Shown here: one piece after another, positions 63,545 to 64,000 of the stretch
How positions within the stretch are numbered: position 1 is the stretch's first letter
Layout: every line of letters begins with the position of its first letter
DNA from: CAZKRU01 sp964555235
Lineage (GTDB): Bacteria > Verrucomicrobiota > Verrucomicrobiia > Methylacidiphilales > CAMAQI01
Assembly (NCBI GenBank): GCA_964555235.1
Contig: CAZKRU010000006.1
Coordinates: 1 to 64,000 of the forward strand
Direction: 5' to 3'
Length of the DNA: 64,000 nt
Translations under genes and position numbers: made by a program
Notes under the pieces: model-generated
What the model was told of the DNA's origin: nothing
Database searches by the model: none
What the model saw: only the letters and a program-made list of their open reading frames with translations

Positions 63545-63640
63545 TTCTCGCGAAGTTCGCCAAGGCGCAAAGCGGAAGGATTCATTTTTAAAACTGCCCA
63601 AAATCCTCAACTTGGCGCCTTGGCGAACTTCGCTAGAGAA
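63545..63640. repeat. Inverted repeat of the GCGAAGTTCGCCAAG family, copy 2
   Basis: Arms TTCTCGCGAAGTTCGCCAAGG (63545 on) and the complement at 63615-63640 differ by a two-base insert. The core is the same as in the arms at 36264-36389. It lies between the ferritin-like gene and xseA. Confidence 0.8.
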
Positions 63641-63717
63641 TCTCTGTCGAAGAAAACGCGAACATTGACACTCGCCCAACTCCGGACAAATTGAAAGCAA
63701 CTCCAATCTACTCTTTC

Positions 63718-64000
63718 ATGCACCTCACTTCGGACAATCCAACCCCACTCACGGTGGGAGAGCTCACCGGGCAGATACGCGATTTGCTCGAAGGAGGTTT
63801 CTCGGAGGTTCTGGTCCAAGGTGAAGTCTCCAATTTTCGTTCCCCCGGCTCCGGGCATCTTTATTTCACACTCAAGGATGAATCGGCCGTCCTGAGCGCT
63901 GTCATGTTTCGCGGAGACGCCGCTCGACTCCGTTTCGCCCTCGCAGAAGGAGCCGCTGTCGTCGCCAAAGGGCGGATCACCGTTTACGAAGCCCGCGGAC
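63718..64000 (+). CDS. xseA: Exodeoxyribonuclease VII large subunit, N-terminal part (cut by the window edge)
   Basis: 94 aa seen, open at the right edge. The start MHLTSDNPTPLTVGELTGQI leads into the OB-fold block of XseA: LLEGGFSEVLVQGEVSNFRSPGSGHLYFTLKDESAVLSAVMFRGDAARL and VVAKGRITVYEARG. Exo VII degrades single-stranded DNA. The family normally has about 400-450 aa, so about a fifth is present. Confidence 0.93.
   Translation, partial: MHLTSDNPTPLTVGELTGQIRDLLEGGFSEVLVQGEVSNFRSPGSGHLYFTLKDESAVLSAVMFRGDAARLRFALAEGAAVVAKGRITVYEARG

Noticed and set aside
63665..63693. TTGACA followed by AAATTG as a promoter for xseA
   Set aside because: The -35 is perfect but the -10 at the right distance is poor; not supported enough to list.

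Overview
The window looks like the chromosome of a member of the phylum Verrucomicrobiota. The minus-strand 16S rRNA fragment at the left edge has the helix and loop sequence usual for that phylum, and the gene families agree: MASE1 hybrid kinases, a secreted HEWGT-type protein, many hairpin-rich intergenic repeats and a RAYT-like transposase. Class and genus cannot be fixed by eye. Genes are dense, often overlap as ATGA, and nearly all look intact. I see no prophage, no CRISPR array and no tRNA.

Layout. 1-1123: 5' half of a 16S gene with leader and promoter, read leftwards. 1124-8838 (minus): carotenoid-type desaturase, hybrid histidine kinase, HemW-like radical SAM protein and a large secreted TPR protein. 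8994-9636: a single-gene IS200/RAYT-like element between mirror-image hairpin triplets. 9686-18848 (plus): a six-gene operon behind a good sigma-54 (-24/-12) promoter, encoding two circularly permuted ATP-grasp proteins (one fused to an alpha-E domain), one free alpha-E protein, two transglutaminases and a DUF2126 protein. This is a predicted peptide or amide synthesis system of unknown product. 18955-19397: a tail-to-tail toxin/antitoxin-like pair. 19525-21059: a secreted protein of unknown role, then a 383-bp train of at least ten hairpins.

21060-27585 (minus): gnd-zwf-pgl (the complete oxidative pentose phosphate branch), a TPR protein, a ClpP-like protease and guaA. 27760-29907 (plus): an LptF/LptG-type permease and a GH5 glycosidase. 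30017-36163: a MASE1 hybrid kinase facing a large Ser/Thr kinase with a cyclase-like N-terminus. 36164-36764 is repeats only. 36765-39435: an Lrp-type regulator, an aminotransferase and two small membrane proteins. 39514-42845: ispE followed by a three-gene signalling cassette (DUF4388/roadblock-like protein, Ser/Thr kinase with roadblock-like tail, roadblock protein). 43004-44629: a WcaF-type acetyltransferase and a glycosyltransferase. 44568-49196 (minus): serS-prc-infA-yajQ-EVE. 49367-51883 (minus): accB-accC-thiE. 52171-54119: a divergent LolA-like protein and a class V aminotransferase. 54213-59852: ilvD, DUF1275, FkbM and a double-FtsX permease, coupled by short overlaps. 60028-61460: a class III cyclase and a DICT-like protein. 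61666-63459 (minus): cobT and a ferritin-like protein. The 5' end of xseA runs off the right edge.

The most unusual material is the sigma-54 peptide-synthesis operon, the kinase/roadblock cassette, the convergent toxin/antitoxin pair, and several families of palindromic intergenic repeats. One of these families, bounded by GGTAGGG and CCCTACC, includes the hairpin train and another copy that is translated as part of a secreted protein's N-terminus.
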